Assembly: GCA_013399855.1 (NCBI GenBank)
Contig: VXAY01003846.1
Coordinates: forward strand, 1,413,020-1,477,019
DNA length: 64,000 nt
Reading direction: 5' to 3'
From: Oxyruncus cristatus
Taxonomy: Eukaryota > Chordata > Aves > Passeriformes > Cotingidae
Of the stretch, positions 1 to 12,832 are shown piece after piece. How positions within the stretch are numbered: position 1 is the first letter of the stretch; the number at the start of each line of letters is the position of its first letter. The notes under the pieces are model-generated. The model did not search any database. It was not told the DNA's origin and saw only the letters and a program-made list of their open reading frames with translations. The translations under genes and the position numbers were made by a program.

Positions 1-340
1 TAGCTAATTATCTCTTTTCCCTTGCAACCAAGTTGTTCAAAATAAAGCTGCCACATATATTACATTGGTCATTCAGTGTCATTTCACTCTAATCCACACC
101 AAGGGATCTATTAACAAGAACCTCAGTTACCCTGCCTCAGAGGTGGGTTGTAACAGCTGTCTAGAGTTTAACACATTTTAGGGAAAGAAAGGTGATGATA
201 CTGTTCAGCTGTTAACCAAATCTTTCCCCATAAGAGGTAATCCATATGGCATCAAACCTCACCTGTGCAATTCCTAGCAAACATTAAAACCCTTAAAAAT
301 GAAACCTGTCCTATTACACCAATGAGCCCATGACAGATAA

Positions 341-376
341 TTTTTTTTCTTTTTCTTTCTTTTTTTTTTTTTTTTT
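341..376. repeat. Poly-pyrimidine (T-rich) tract
   Basis: About 36 bases of T interrupted by single C residues, ending in a run of 16 or more T. It is a low-complexity tract. It could be the antisense of an old poly-A tail, but no retrocopied gene sequence is recognisable beside it. Confidence 0.9.
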
Positions 377-2560
377 CGAAACATGAGTTAAGCTTTTTTC
401 CTTCCCAGTATCAGGTCTGGCAACATTGGTTCTCAGGTCCAAGGCTAAAACAGGGGAGCAGAGAGTACACAGAAAAATCACACTATCATTTTAAGTCATG
501 TGCTTTAACAGCAGTTCTCTGCTGCTAAACATAGGACAAGAAAAGAGTGAGTCCAGTTGTGTGCGCTGACATATTTTTCAGTTCCAGAGATACCATCCTA
601 CAAAATCTGACATTCTGACATTGATGGGACAATCCAGTGAGTGAAAATTAATTAGTACTGGTCTTGTTATAGAAAAAGCACATTGTTTCTGAAGACAATG
701 TGGCATGATATGAGCATGTAGGGGTTGGAACATGCTTTTGCAGTAATATCTTGACAGGTTTTTTACCTATGGATTTTCACAGGAGCATAATTGCAAGCAC
801 TGGGACACAAATTATTATTTCTGAATTATGTTGCTTCCTTATACTCTCTGTAGAATATTACCACATATTCTGTACTTAATTTCCAGCAATAATTTATATC
901 ATAACTGATAAACAGAATGCTCAGTGCCTTCTTACTGGTACATTCACAGGAACCACTTTTGAGACAGCACATTCAAAGATATTCAGTGGATGGATAGCAA
1001 TCAAGACAAAAATTTTCTTTGGAAAGAAAACAATCCAATGATGGACATAATATTAGAACTGCTGAGTGAGTCTGAGGAATTTTGCACAAGCAAGGGTGCC
1101 CAGACACTCTTCAGAGCTCAGTGTCTGTCAAGAGAGTGCCTTTCAAAGAAAAAAAGAAATGAAACTCCCAAAAAGATCTCACTGGATTTTTGAGAGAGTG
1201 CATGGTGGAAAAAAATACACGGAATAATTAAGCAGTGTCTATCACTATCGTTAAGAGAAAAAACTAACAAGACACTTTTTTTCTGAGCCTCATCACATGT
1301 CAAGACATACCACTCCATGCCCAATAAGTTCCTCTCTCGATTCCATTCTCACAATGGAATTTCTGATAAAAATATTAAAAGGTACATGCATTTGATAGGA
1401 CTAAAAGTGCTAGCATGAATAGCTTCATAAATAAGATCACATGAGCTCTTTGTTTTCTTCCATTAAACAACATATGTTTTCTTAACCATCTAGTGAAGAG
1501 CAACTATAAATACTAGGATAATCTGCTGGGATCAAATCCGTTAAGCTTTAACACGTCCTTAGGGGGTTATTGATTATCTCTTAGCCTCTCTTTCAAAAGC
1601 TGATCATTAAATATGTTGCTTGGGAAACGTATCCCACTTAACATGTTGGCCTCATTGAGGTTTTTGAGTGCCCTAAAGTCATTCAATTAGAACTAGTTAA
1701 CACAAACAGGCTTTTAAAGAAATAGAATCATATAGGATTATGGGGTCCACATTCTAATCCTATTACTTTAGTTTCCTCGTAGGAAAGATTTATTCTTACA
1801 GCCTTAGCAAAACTCTATTGATAAAACATTTTCTTCTGAAAAACAGATATAAAAATAAATTGCTTTGCTGGCCCACCTAGGATTAAAGCCTGAGGAATCA
1901 ATATTCCTTGTGTTTTATGTGTGTGGTAGTTTGATAGCCATTTTTATTTGATGTTACTGAACTTTGAAAGGTTTTTTTGAACTATTAACCTCAAGAAACA
2001 GGCCTCTAACTTCCTATACTGCTCAAACCTGATTTCCTTTAGATTTATTATCTTGATTTATAAGGCAACACAACATAGAGTCCTATTAAAAGAAAATTAA
2101 TAAAATAAAATTTCTAGACCTACTTATAAAGAGAAAGTATCTTTTAGAAATGATGCCTCACATGGAGTTTTATAATGGCTAAAGGGTTGGATCACTTCCA
2201 TATTGAATGTCAACAGAACAGACAAAGGCATTCCGTGCCTCTTTGAATTGATTTGAAGAGGTTTTTGTTGTCCATGACATCTGTCTGTGAACAATAACTC
2301 AGTTTCACTTAAAATTAACTTTAAGTAAGTTGATATACTCAGTGTGTTTTCAAGTGTCCAGGTAATTTCTTAACCCATAAACCTCTAATATATGCAAATC
2401 AAACTCCTAATCTTTCCTGCACAAGTTTCCATCCAGGAATATATTGTCAGCTGCCTAAAAGGCCTTTGAATTCAATAACGATATGGATACAGAAGCTTCA
2501 TAAGATTCAGAGAGGCATTCTTCACGCTGGCTCTGGCTAAAAAAAGTAGGAGAATCAGGG

Positions 2561-2573
2561 AAAAAAAAAAAAA
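2561..2573. repeat. Poly-A run (13)
   Basis: Uninterrupted A13 within purine-rich DNA. It is a simple mononucleotide tract with no neighbouring retroelement body. Confidence 0.9.
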
Positions 2574-5500
2574 GGGATAAAGAAATTGTTAGATGCCCTG
2601 TTAATGCCTATTAGTCACCCACCTTTACTGCTGATCATCTTAGACATACGAAAAGCTTCTAAACCACAGAAGAGGCATATTTTTGTAAAGAACACAATGC
2701 CTTGATCAAAATTATTTTCTTGCTTTATTCGATAAGAGAGATCCTCTTGAATCACACAACATGGTCTCCTTTTAGTCATCAAGGCTAATTCTCAGATGAG
2801 AAAGACTTGAGTACTTTTCAGCTCCAGAGTTTTCAAAGAGCAGATTATCCCTGCATGAAATTGAAAAAGCACATATAATAAATATAAGAATAACAGTCTT
2901 TCAAAACCATTCATTTCCACTTTGGAAAAATAGCAACAACACAACTCTAACCTCAGGTTTTGTTTATCCAAACACTATCAAAAGAACCACTGCATGGAGA
3001 TCACAAAAGCTACAGATCCAGGCTTTACTATGACTCTTACAGGGAACTTGTCTGAACTTGTTTGCATTTACACATTGAGCCTCATGAGATATTTTCATGT
3101 TTGCTAAAGGGGCTTTTCCTCCTCCTGCAGTGCACTTCACTGGACACCATTGCCATATGCCCTTTATCAAAATATCCCAGAGAATTCCACACATACTGCT
3201 TCTTCATGCTGCTGATAAGATAATTTATTTAATTGATAGCTTTTAACCATCTATTGAATAAATATGAAGCTATACTGGCAAAGTGTTTGCCTCTCAAATT
3301 ATTGAATAAATACCAGCTGAATATTTCAAGAATATCCATTGTTTTAAAATGATGCCCAGAAAATAGAAATATTAATGAGTATGTGACAAGAGCAAAGAGA
3401 ATCTATAAATCTAGCTTACAATTTTGTAATTGGTTTTGCTTAATACACATATGTTCTTTAAGGGATAACCACAGTGTCCTAGCTTAAATTATACAATGGG
3501 ATTTGTAAACTAGGTACCATGGTGCATTGCTGTATTCTTGTTCTCACAAATCATTGTGTTTTAATACAGTTAGAAAATTTTAAGTAAGCACAAAATTTTC
3601 TGTGACAAATATACAGTACAAGAACTATAGCTTTATATTTGACTTTGAGCTTTGGTTTTATCATTGGATTAGTACTAGAGTAATTTTTCAGTTCTATTCT
3701 GTAGGAGTTCAAGTAGCCTTGAACTACTGGTACCACTGAGGTGCCACTTATTCCTTATTCTTGATAAATTCATATAAGGCCTTAAATTGTCTTCTGTCTT
3801 CTGTACTGTGTATGTTGCATTTCTTCCATGTTTGACATTTACTTTTTAAAATGTCACAATGCACTTCTTGCAGTTAGACTCTTTGGTCCAGTCACACATT
3901 GAAAGGTCAGTGTTTAGTCTATCAGTCAGAGACACCATAGTGATAACTGTGGGACTTACGATTTCTTTGCTGGATTAGCCTAAGTAAAAAAAGCCCACAG
4001 CAAGATGGCATGGATACAGAGTCTGAGGAGAAATCCACTGTGGGGGGGAAACTAGAGCTTGCAAAGAAATGCTGGAGCAACCCATGTCAGGAAAGCACAT
4101 AAGAGGGAAAAAGATACTTTTTCCTTTTCCTTGGGCACTTTGTAGTGCTTATGTGGCCCAGTGAAGTGTTGTGCAAAGATACCAAAATACTATTAAAATA
4201 AGCAGTGCAGTCAGCGCATCACTTCACCTAGGTTAATGTAACACACAGAGACAGAGTTACCTCAAACATTTCTGCATGGCATGTTATGATGCTAGATCAT
4301 ACCAGCTGAGCAGATACAGTATCATGTCCACAGATAAAATATGAGGCTTTCTGTAAACATATTGTTACTATATTTTCACTATAGAAAAAAAATGGTCTCT
4401 CTTAATACACCTACAACACTATATAAAACAAGAGGTCAGGGGGGCAAGTCGAACTGTCAGGGCCCTCTCAACAAGAAGAAATCCCTCAGTAGCCTGCTTT
4501 GCTGTATTGCCCTGGCCTGCCTCCACAAGCTTTCCACCCAACAAAGCCCAGGCACAGCTGAGACTGCATGGGCTAAAGACAGTTCCCACTAGTCAGTGTA
4601 GAAAAGGAAAGACCAACTGTTGGCTCTTTCTCTCTCTGTAATCCTTTAGCACTATTCCAGTAGGGTTTAATACCTTAAACATCCCCATATGGCTGCATAC
4701 CACATCCCACGGCATACAACACATTCTGAGTTTCACAGAGGCTGCACATTGTTTCGTGCTATCGACACATTGGAATGACCCCCTCCACCCAAACTGACGC
4801 ACAATTGTACACTGGATGTTTTATTAGAAGCACAGAAGTAGTATCAGACACCAGTGTTCAGTAATTACTTGCTCTTTACCAGATACCATTTATAAGTACA
4901 TCATTATAATATGTGTAGGTCAGCCAGAACAACTTTTATATTCACTTGGGTGATCAGTCACTAGTTTAGAAAAATGAAATTACTAAGTGGTCTTTGAAAC
5001 AATTTTAAGAATTATTGGAAGAACTTTTTACCACTATATAAAGAATAGTCCTCCACCCTCTGTCTGATCTTTTGCTGGCATACATATATCACTAGCAGAG
5101 AAAGAAAATGATCTCTAAATATTTTTGAAATCATTTTGTCATGAAGCACAACACGGAGAGTATGCCACACAAGAATGCCATTGCTTAGAGGGGATAGCAC
5201 AGATGTAGGACTATGCACAGCTGCATACTCTTTATGCTAAGGAACTTAAAATGGTTCAGCTAACTTTTGCTTCAGAATATGTCCTGTGGTATGCAGCAGA
5301 TCAGGGTCTCACATGGAGTTGAGGAAAACAGGGTAAATCTGAACTATAGTACTTAAATCAGTAAACATTCCAGAAACCTGAGTATATCAGAACATATGTG
5401 TTTCACTCAACAGCATGACAGCAGTGACAGCACATCATTACACCCTCCCTGCAAAGCTGCAGTCAACAATAATGAAAATGTCTGATATCAGGTACCATGA

Positions 5501-5981
5501 TTTAAAGAAGTGTAACTCATTACCACTACTACTAGACAAAAGTTTCTGATGGCATGATACTTGATGCTAATTCTTATAGCTTGTTAATACTGCTTTTAAC
5601 AATGAAAGCCACATAATGAGTGAATGAGGGCACCAGCTGTGTGTGCAAGATGACAGAACATCCCATTTTGTGAGAGTGTTTTGGAAATCCTACAGGTTTC
5701 CACGGGAATGCTTATGTCATTTTGGTCAATGACAAATTCCTGGGTAAAGCCAGAGAAGTGAGACCATAACTCTAAAATATCAGTTTAATTTCCACATCAC
5801 TGATAGAGATGACAAACTTACACCTTAGCTTCTTATATACTGGAAGAGTGCTTTATATTTTATACTCCTCCATAACAGTGGTCTCTCTGTAACCCCTGTT
5901 TGTAGCCACTGTAGACATTTCCTTCAGTAGGTCAAATCCTAGCAACTGAACTATACACTCATTATCTCTGATTTCTCCTGT

Positions 5982-5993
5982 AAAAAAAAAAAA
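5982..5993. repeat. Poly-A run (12)
   Basis: Uninterrupted A12 with no associated element. Confidence 0.9.
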
Positions 5994-8659
5994 TCTAAGG
6001 CTAAGCACAACACAGACAAAGAATATCTGACAGCTCACACACATTTGTGGAGTGGCAGCACTGTCACCCATGCACTCCATTTCTCATTTTTGGAGCCTGG
6101 GGCTGAGCTTGTTGCTATCATCAGGCTTCACTGAAGACCTTTGTCCTGCTGATGCTCAGGCCATGAGTTCACAGTCTCTAGTCTGAACTAGGTATCACAA
6201 AAGAACTTAACACAAGTTTTGTATCAAGCCAGTAACCTGCAGTTCATTTAGCATATAATAGAAAGACATTCAAATGATTGAATGGATAAAGAACTAAAAT
6301 CTGCCATCCATCTTCTATCATAACAGTTTACAGACTCAACTCTTGAATATTTTGAATTCAGGATCACATAGTATCAAATTTCTGATAGCCTAAAGCCAAA
6401 CCAAAACAAAAACAGTCCCTTCAGAGAAACAGACTGTCAAATTAAAGTGGATTATAGGAAAAAAATCCATAAGCTAATATTAAATTTTCCTTAAATTTGA
6501 CACACTTCATGACTACAAAATAAACCAATTGCCACTTGTCTGATTATTTTTATGGAGGAAATTCAGACCCACTCCACTTCCATACACTTTTGAATGGCTA
6601 TCTACTTGCTAAAAACCTAACCTATTAATACATAATGATATTACCTGACTCTATCACAAGGAGGGCTGAAGGGTCCATTTCATGAGCCAAGGTGACCTTG
6701 CCAGCAGCCTGTTTATAGAGACAGGTGGTAGTTACATACTCCCAAGGCCCGCCTCTCCCTTCCACATTTTGTGGCTGGAAGCATTTTGGACTTTACAACA
6801 CTTTTCTCTCTCAGAAAGTCTGATATTAGCAAGGTTATATTAAAAATTCACCGCTACTTCTACACAGCCTACGTTTTTTAATGACCTCCCCAGCATTCAG
6901 CAAATGAGTGAAATTGGAATTTCCCAAGCACTTATCTAGAAGCTGACCAGAGTGAACATACACACCTAAACAATACTTTCTAATACATAACTTATGGAAT
7001 AACATTATCTGGCTTGTAGCCACATTAACCTTATCACAAGAATAGCCACAGTGCTGTGACTAGGGGTCTGTCAGAAGCAATTTGTCTTGTTTTGACCTGT
7101 CATAAGATCACTTAATAGGAATAGCATACTTTCAGATGATTCAGCTGTTTGTGGTCACAGCAATGTATCCTTTTTCTGAGACAATGTCTTCTAGGCACTC
7201 CACTTTCTCACTCTTCGCTATGCTTTGATCTCCATTTTGGTATGTTTTCACACATATCTTATTCCCCCAAGTCTTGAAGGAGCATGAACCTTATTTCTAA
7301 AATGAAAATGGAAAATATTTTGCAATTGCTTTAATGTATTTTCCCTAAGGTCTAACAGACGGATGCGCAAAACATATTTAAGACTTGAAGCTGACAAACT
7401 GAAAGACCTTGGGAATGGAGTAAAGGACTCTCTGATTATTCATTTGTACAAGCTTCATAAAGAAACACAGAAGGTATCAATCTAGATAACCAGAAATAAC
7501 AATGGGAGAGGAAGAAATTGCATCATATCTTTCTGTTTACAAGCAAAATACAACTGAACCCCATCATTAAATAAAGAAGAAAGTTTATTGGCAATCAGTA
7601 ATCATGTTCTCACTCTGAAAGTGGATATGAACATATCTGCAATGAAAGAATTTTCATTTCATCCTTGTTGACTAAAAGTATTGCTGCTATACAGCGCCTG
7701 TCTAAGACTTCTGTAGACTGGCAATATCTATTTAACTCTAAGAAAACTGCAGAGCAGATAGTGACCACCCTTGTTTTTCCAATCTTCTAATCTCACCCAT
7801 ATTTTTTTTTCTTTAGCACCTGAAATACTAACAAAGGAATAATTCCGTACCTGTGACATTGCTATTCTCTGTGTTATGGCCATCAGTAAAGAATCCAGTA
7901 TAACTTCCTACAGCAAACCCCTTGAGCAATCCGGTTACTTCATGTATCATTTTCCTATGCTATTTTTAAAAACATTATGTCAAGAAATCAGGAAAAAAAT
8001 AGCAGCTTTCTCCCAGGTAAAACTTACATCTTATTGCTGAAATCTAACCTCAGAAAAAAAACGGAAAGACTAACACTTGGCAAGCAGAAGCTAGATCTGT
8101 ACTGGCAAACTGAACACAATCAGGGCATGTGCTCAAGATGCTAAAAGGTCATTGCTCATGTGATTAAATTTTTGGAACAGCCTTTGGCATGCTTATGATT
8201 CTCAACTACACTTTTCCAAGCAATTCCCAGATGGCATAATCAGTCAACACTTCTTGGGCATAGTCCCTGGGCATTATGTCACCAGGGTCACACTCTCATG
8301 CCAGCTCTCCAGTGATGCAGAAGACAGACACTGTGATACTTAAAAATGTCCCACTTCTGAGATTTCTCATTTTTCAAGACTGTGTTGGTGCATCCTCCTT
8401 CTCAGGCCTGTTCTACAACCTCAGGAACTCCTGAACATTGACTGAACCACCTGAGTACTGAAGTATCCCTTTATTGTACCAGCTGGGGGTGAAGCATCCC
8501 TGACCATACCAGGAACTCTTGAATGATGCAGGGAAGAACAACACAGACTGTAACAGGAATATCAGCTATCTAACCAAGGTGGAAAACAAAGGATAATCAG
8601 TCATCCCCTGACAGCCTTGGAACACTCCCTATTGAATTTTAACCCAAGTGGAACACTAC

Positions 8660-8720
8660 CTTGTTGCTGGAGTTTTGGAAACTATTTCCAAACATTTTGG
8701 AAACTCCAGTAGCTACCAAG
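8660..8720. repeat. Imperfect hairpin with an internal direct repeat
   Basis: CTGGAGTTT at 8667-8675 is matched in inverted orientation by AAACTCCAG at 8701-8709. The arms extend imperfectly outward (CTTG at about 8660 against CAAG at about 8720). Inside lie a second perfect hairpin (TGGAAA, 3-nt loop, TTTCCA at 8676-8690) and a direct repeat of TTTTGGAAACT (8673-8683 and 8695-8705). It is a visible structure of unknown role and is not long enough to call a MITE. Confidence 0.7.
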
Positions 8721-8789
8721 TTGGCATATGACCAGGATGAAAATTCTGTGTATGTCTAAAGCCAATCATCTTGCAACCTTCTAAGCAAC

Positions 8790-9450
8790 AATCCTAGGTG
8801 AGGCCCCTTGGAGCTCTCCTGGGCCACAGCAGGCTGCATCAGCCCCTTTCTCTGAGTAGGAAGCCTCTTGGAACTCATGAACCCTTCAATACTCTAAAGG
8901 CTGTCACTGATGATGAAGCCAAGGTTGAGAGCTCCCCATACACACACTCCTCAAGGTGCAACCCATGCTTGTTGAGAAAAACTAAGGCATTTGATGTACT
9001 TTCCTGAACCTGAGGGGAATTTTGCATAGGTACTTTACACACAGAGATATAAGATATATAGATCTCTTTTCGTGGGTGCATGCATGTGAATTGATTATGG
9101 TTTGACCATTGCTATCACTAATCTATAATTAAGTCAGTGTCATAATTGTAGTACATGTAATTGAATCATTATAAGAATATAAAATTAGTCAATTATTAAG
9201 TGCTGCTAAATCTTTTTGTACACTTATCTTTTGTGTCTGTATCCTTTTTACCCTTACTTTTTTGCATCCCTGGTCTCTGTGTAAATATTCTAAACTGATT
9301 CTAATTTAATTTTCCTACGTATGCTTTATCTGTGTACTAAGTAACAGAGTGAACCCTGTCATCAAACTCTGTTAAAGTCGCACTTTCACAAATTCATATT
9401 AAAACATGCTTTTTACCAGTAGCTTTGATGGCAATTTTTTAAGCAGCCTC
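8790..9450 (+). other. Possible old LTR-like remnant, unassigned
   Basis: This segment resembles the style of avian endogenous-retrovirus LTRs. It begins with a G+C-richer part (8800-8960), followed by an AT-rich part with a TATA-like stretch near 9045-9062. T-rich tracts near 9220-9260 follow, and then a more balanced end. I could not define terminal TG...CA ends, a target-site duplication, a primer-binding site or any internal retroviral coding sequence, so the call rests on general appearance only. It may equally be ordinary unique DNA. Confidence 0.25.
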
Positions 9451-10129
9451 ACTACTCATTCATGAGAAAGGTGATTTCACTCAGACAGTGAGGACAAGAT
9501 GACTCACCCAGGAAAAAGGAATGGGAGGAAATGAGAGAAGAATCTGACTAAATCATGTGCACTACCTGTAGGGAGCTTGTGGCTGGACACTACCAAACAC
9601 CCACACCATATGCAGGGGTAAATTTTAAAGTTGCCTTACTTTGAGCACAAAACTGAGAAAGTCATTAGTTCAACATAACTGGAGCAGGTTTCTACCATAT
9701 CTCTACACTCCACATCCAGTTAGAAGCATACTGAGGCTACATTTGTGCCTTCCCCTTTCCTTGTATGACTGAAGAATTTTTGATTCTGGAAATTAGTGTG
9801 GAGACAAGCCTCTCTGTATGAGCATCTCAGAAGCCCTCTGGCATTTAGCCTGGCAGAAGCAACTATGTTCTGCTGAGCAAACATCCGACTGATCATTTAT
9901 CAATGCCTAAAAAGCTACACACAGTTTGCCGTTGCTGCCGGGCCAAACTGAATCTCACAGAGAACTTTTATATTTACTAAAAACACTACATTTTATCACA
10001 CTTGGAGGAGGGATATGCAAACTACAGGAAGAGGTGAACACATGGAACTATTTGCCACACAACTACACATTTTCCAAACTACACATTTTTCAAACTATTC
10101 AAACTCTTTGCTAAGCAACTGCAACATAC
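9451..10129. other. Unique non-coding DNA with a short tandem duplication
   Basis: No gene is seen. The only local structure is an imperfect tandem repeat of an AACTACACATTTTCC unit at about 10061-10091 (two copies of 15-16 bp). Confidence 0.65.
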
Positions 10130-10400
10130 TGTTACGATTGATTAACTAATCAATACATAGTCCTTGAGTGGAACTACTATAAACAGTCCTTTTGCTTCAG
10201 AATTGGTTCTGGTTTCAGGCATACATAGCACGGTGTCCTTTCGCCGAAGTTAGCAGCTTCTTAGCAGCTCCTTTTCCCTCTCGCTCAGGCCCCAGGGCCG
10301 TTTGCTGAATTCCTTGGTTATCTCTGGAACCTCCGGTGACCACCTGCTTCTGCTCCTACAATCACTGGCCTGTTCTTGCCAAGTACAAGGGCCAGGAGGA
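10130..10400 (+). promoter_or_regulatory. CpG-bearing block with TATA-like box; candidate solo LTR or promoter
   Basis: The block opens with TGTTACG and a perfect palindrome (TTGATTA, 2-nt spacer, TAATCAA at 10138-10153). A TATA-like ACTATAAAC lies at about 10176-10184. After it comes a G+C-rich stretch (about 10225-10400) with several CpG dinucleotides, unusual in this AT-rich, CpG-poor window, then an AT-rich fall-off with AATATAATG-type sequence (about 10440). TATA box, CpG-rich downstream stretch and a 5' TG are compatible with an old solo LTR or a small promoter. No retroviral genes, target-site duplication or downstream open frame were found. It ends about 230 bp before a CR1 fragment, which probably has an independent origin. 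Confidence 0.25.
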
Positions 10401-10629
10401 TAGACACCCAGTCCTTCTCAAAGTTTTTTTTCGTATATTTAAATATAATGCTTATGTAAATATAGCTCATACATAATTAAAATTTGTGTTATAATTTTTG
10501 TAAAATGAACTTGCTTAGACTATTGGCTGGTAAGATTATGGCTGTTTAAGAGTTTGTGTTAAGATGGCATCTGTAAAAAGTATGGATGGTGAGAGCTTTG
10601 ATTTTGAGAGTTTGTGAGGGAAAGTACTT

Positions 10630-11285
10630 TGTAAAAACCTTTCTCTACATGTTAGAGAGTCTCTTGACTCTCCAGAACTTGAAGTCACTAACAATAAGGT
10701 TGAGTGCCTGTGGATCAGAATCAGGGGGAAGGCCAACAAAACTGACATCCTGGCAGGAGTCTGTTAGAGACCACCCAACCAGGATGATGAGGGTGATGAA
10801 CTATTCTACCAGCAGCTGGCAGATGTCTCAAAATCGCCAGCCTTTGTTCTTGTGGGTGACTTTAACCTACCGGATGTCTGCTGGGAACTCCACACAGCAG
10901 AAAAGAGGCAGTCTAGGAGATTCCTAGAGTGTGTGGATGATAATTTCCTGTTGCAGCTGATAAATGAGCCTATCAGGGGTGGGGCCCCGCTAGACCTGCT
11001 GTTCACTGAGAGGGGCTGATGGGAGATGTGGTGGTCAGAGGCCCTCTGGGGCACAGTGACCATGAAATGATAGAGTTTTCAATACTTGGGGATACAAAGA
11101 GGGCCATCAATAAAACTTCCACAGGGCAGATTTTGGACTACTCAGAAGACTGGTTCAGAGGGTACCTTGGGAAACTGCCCTTGAAAACAAAGGGGTCCAG
11201 GAGGGATGAACATGCTCTAAGAAGGAAGTCTTGAATGCACAGGAGCAGGCTGTCCCAGTGTGCCTAAGGGCAGTGAACATTTTTA
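10630..11285 (+). mobile_element. CR1 LINE fragment: ORF2 endonuclease domain, inactivated
   Basis: This is an internal piece of a CR1 non-LTR retrotransposon in sense orientation. It covers most of the APE-type endonuclease of ORF2 and the start of the linker to the reverse transcriptase. The conceptual translation shows the family's VECLWIRIRGKANK-type stretch, then RPPNQD. The catalytic GDFN lies at 10855-10866 within FVLVGDFNLPDVCWE, followed by SRRFLECVDDNFLLQL and APLDLLF. The terminal SDHEM motif, with its catalytic histidine, is at 11055-11069. Two lesions are visible. A TAG at 10765-10767 replaces the tyrosine expected before RPPNQ. A single-base deletion near 11013-11016 moves the SDH part into another frame. 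Both the 5' end and the 3' tail are missing, so this is a broken-up old copy. Similarity continues weakly through the linker to about 11285, around AQEQAVPVC. The copy cannot encode a working protein. Confidence 0.93.
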
Positions 11286-12818
11286 TAAGATGCAACACAC
11301 AGAGAGAACCTAGCTAAATAAAAACATGGGTTTTTTATTTTCCATTTTTCCATTCTATAGTTATCTTTTTTTGGTCTCACTTCTGATTACTCTTTCACCA
11401 CATTTTCTCTTCAGTGATGATTTCAGCAAATCAATCCAATTTTCTTGCAATTGTATTTCCAAAGGGATCTCAGGGGGATCAAATTCTTTTAGTCCTGTGT
11501 GGTTTTGAGTGCAAAAGCTGTCTTTATTTGTGTTTACCGCTGGGCAGATTGCCTTTTCCCAAATCATCTCATATGTATTTGACAAATCATGAGGACATTC
11601 CTTACAAGCCGTGAAAAGTAAGGACATATCAAGTACAACTTTGCATCTTATTTTGCAGAGTAAAAGGATTTACCCTTCACTCTTGCAGGTTCTCATCTGT
11701 TTTCTACTAATAGAATTTATGTTGCTACTCAGGACATTTAGGTTTTAATCTAGGACAAAAACTGTTACTGGAATGCTATCTTATCAGTAGTGTTATTTCT
11801 ACAGTGGGCTGGACTTATTCAGTGCAAAAAAAAAGACAATAAATGAAGAAAAAACAGCCTAGAAAAATATTCATCAATAGAAAATTATATATGGCCTTAT
11901 AGAGGATAACGATGGGGTAGAAGATCACTGAATTGATAATTTGTATCTATGAAAGTTAAAAACCATTGAGATTACAAAAACATGAAGCTTCTGTAAACCA
12001 TATCTAATGTGTGTCAAATGCTTTTTCTCATATGCAACCAAATAGTTCTATCACTGTCTGCAGTAGTACGTAGTCTGGCAATTCCAGTAACAGGAATCAC
12101 TCTACCAAAGGCAAATGTTGAATGAGACATGAAAATCTGGCCATGGTTCATGGTTCGTACAGAAGCTGAATGCCAGGATACTTGGCTGTGATTTCTACAG
12201 ACTATGCCACATTTCAGACTATAATATTGTTATGCTCTCCCTAGAACAGATTTAGAATGAATCTGAAAGGAAAAGAATGGTACAGATGCACAACAGCTTG
12301 ATGTCATATGACAACATATGGCATTCCAACTTAATGATCTTTAGAATTATTCTGCACTGGCCTTCACTATCTGAACTGCATTTCATAGAACCAGAAAAAG
12401 CACATTAATGGGGGGCAAATTGTTTATGCAAAGAAAAAACTGAAGTCAGAGGTCAAACAAAAGGGTTGCAAAAAACTTCTTGGATTCACTGATCTGTTAG
12501 CTAAACAGTTTCTAAATAAATCTTTTTAAAATATTTGTCCTGAAACATATTTCAACTTACATTTAAAGCACTTTTAAGAAAATAATCAAATCTACAATAA
12601 ACTAAAGGAAAAATTTATTTTACAGTCTAAGTAAAAGAAAATGTTTCCTAGACCTGTTCTCTCCAGTTCATCTAACCTCTCTTAGACATTACCTTTATGA
12701 TTAAAATTGTACCCTGTCATGCCTATTTCTTTGTGCTGACTAAATAAAAAGTTCAGATATTTTACCTCTAGTCTGTGAAATTAATTTCCCCCTTCTGACT
12801 TACAAATAGAGCTCAATT

Positions 12819-12832
12819 ACACACACACACAC
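12819..12832. repeat. (AC)7 microsatellite
   Basis: Seven uninterrupted AC dinucleotides. It is a short simple repeat and potentially polymorphic. Confidence 0.9.

Larger units (their letters stand above)
1..8659. other. Unique AT-rich non-coding DNA, no gene seen
   Basis: I see no gene, RNA or datable transposon in this 8.6 kb. Open frames are all under 85 codons, overlap on both strands, and show no protein-family resemblance. The content is AT-rich vertebrate-type DNA with homopolymer runs (listed separately). A slightly G+C-richer patch near 4430-4600 and another near 6640-6790 could be worn-down repeats, but I cannot assign either to a family. Confidence 0.7.

Noticed and set aside
1715..1765. 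AATAGAATCATATAGGATTATGG-like sequence resembling the CR1 octamer tail
   Set aside because: Only one partial octamer and no CR1 3' UTR sequence follows on either side.
10586..10927. 113-codon plus-strand open frame overlapping the CR1 endonuclease
   Set aside because: It is in a different frame from the GDFN-bearing endonuclease frame, so it is a shadow of the dead CR1 copy.
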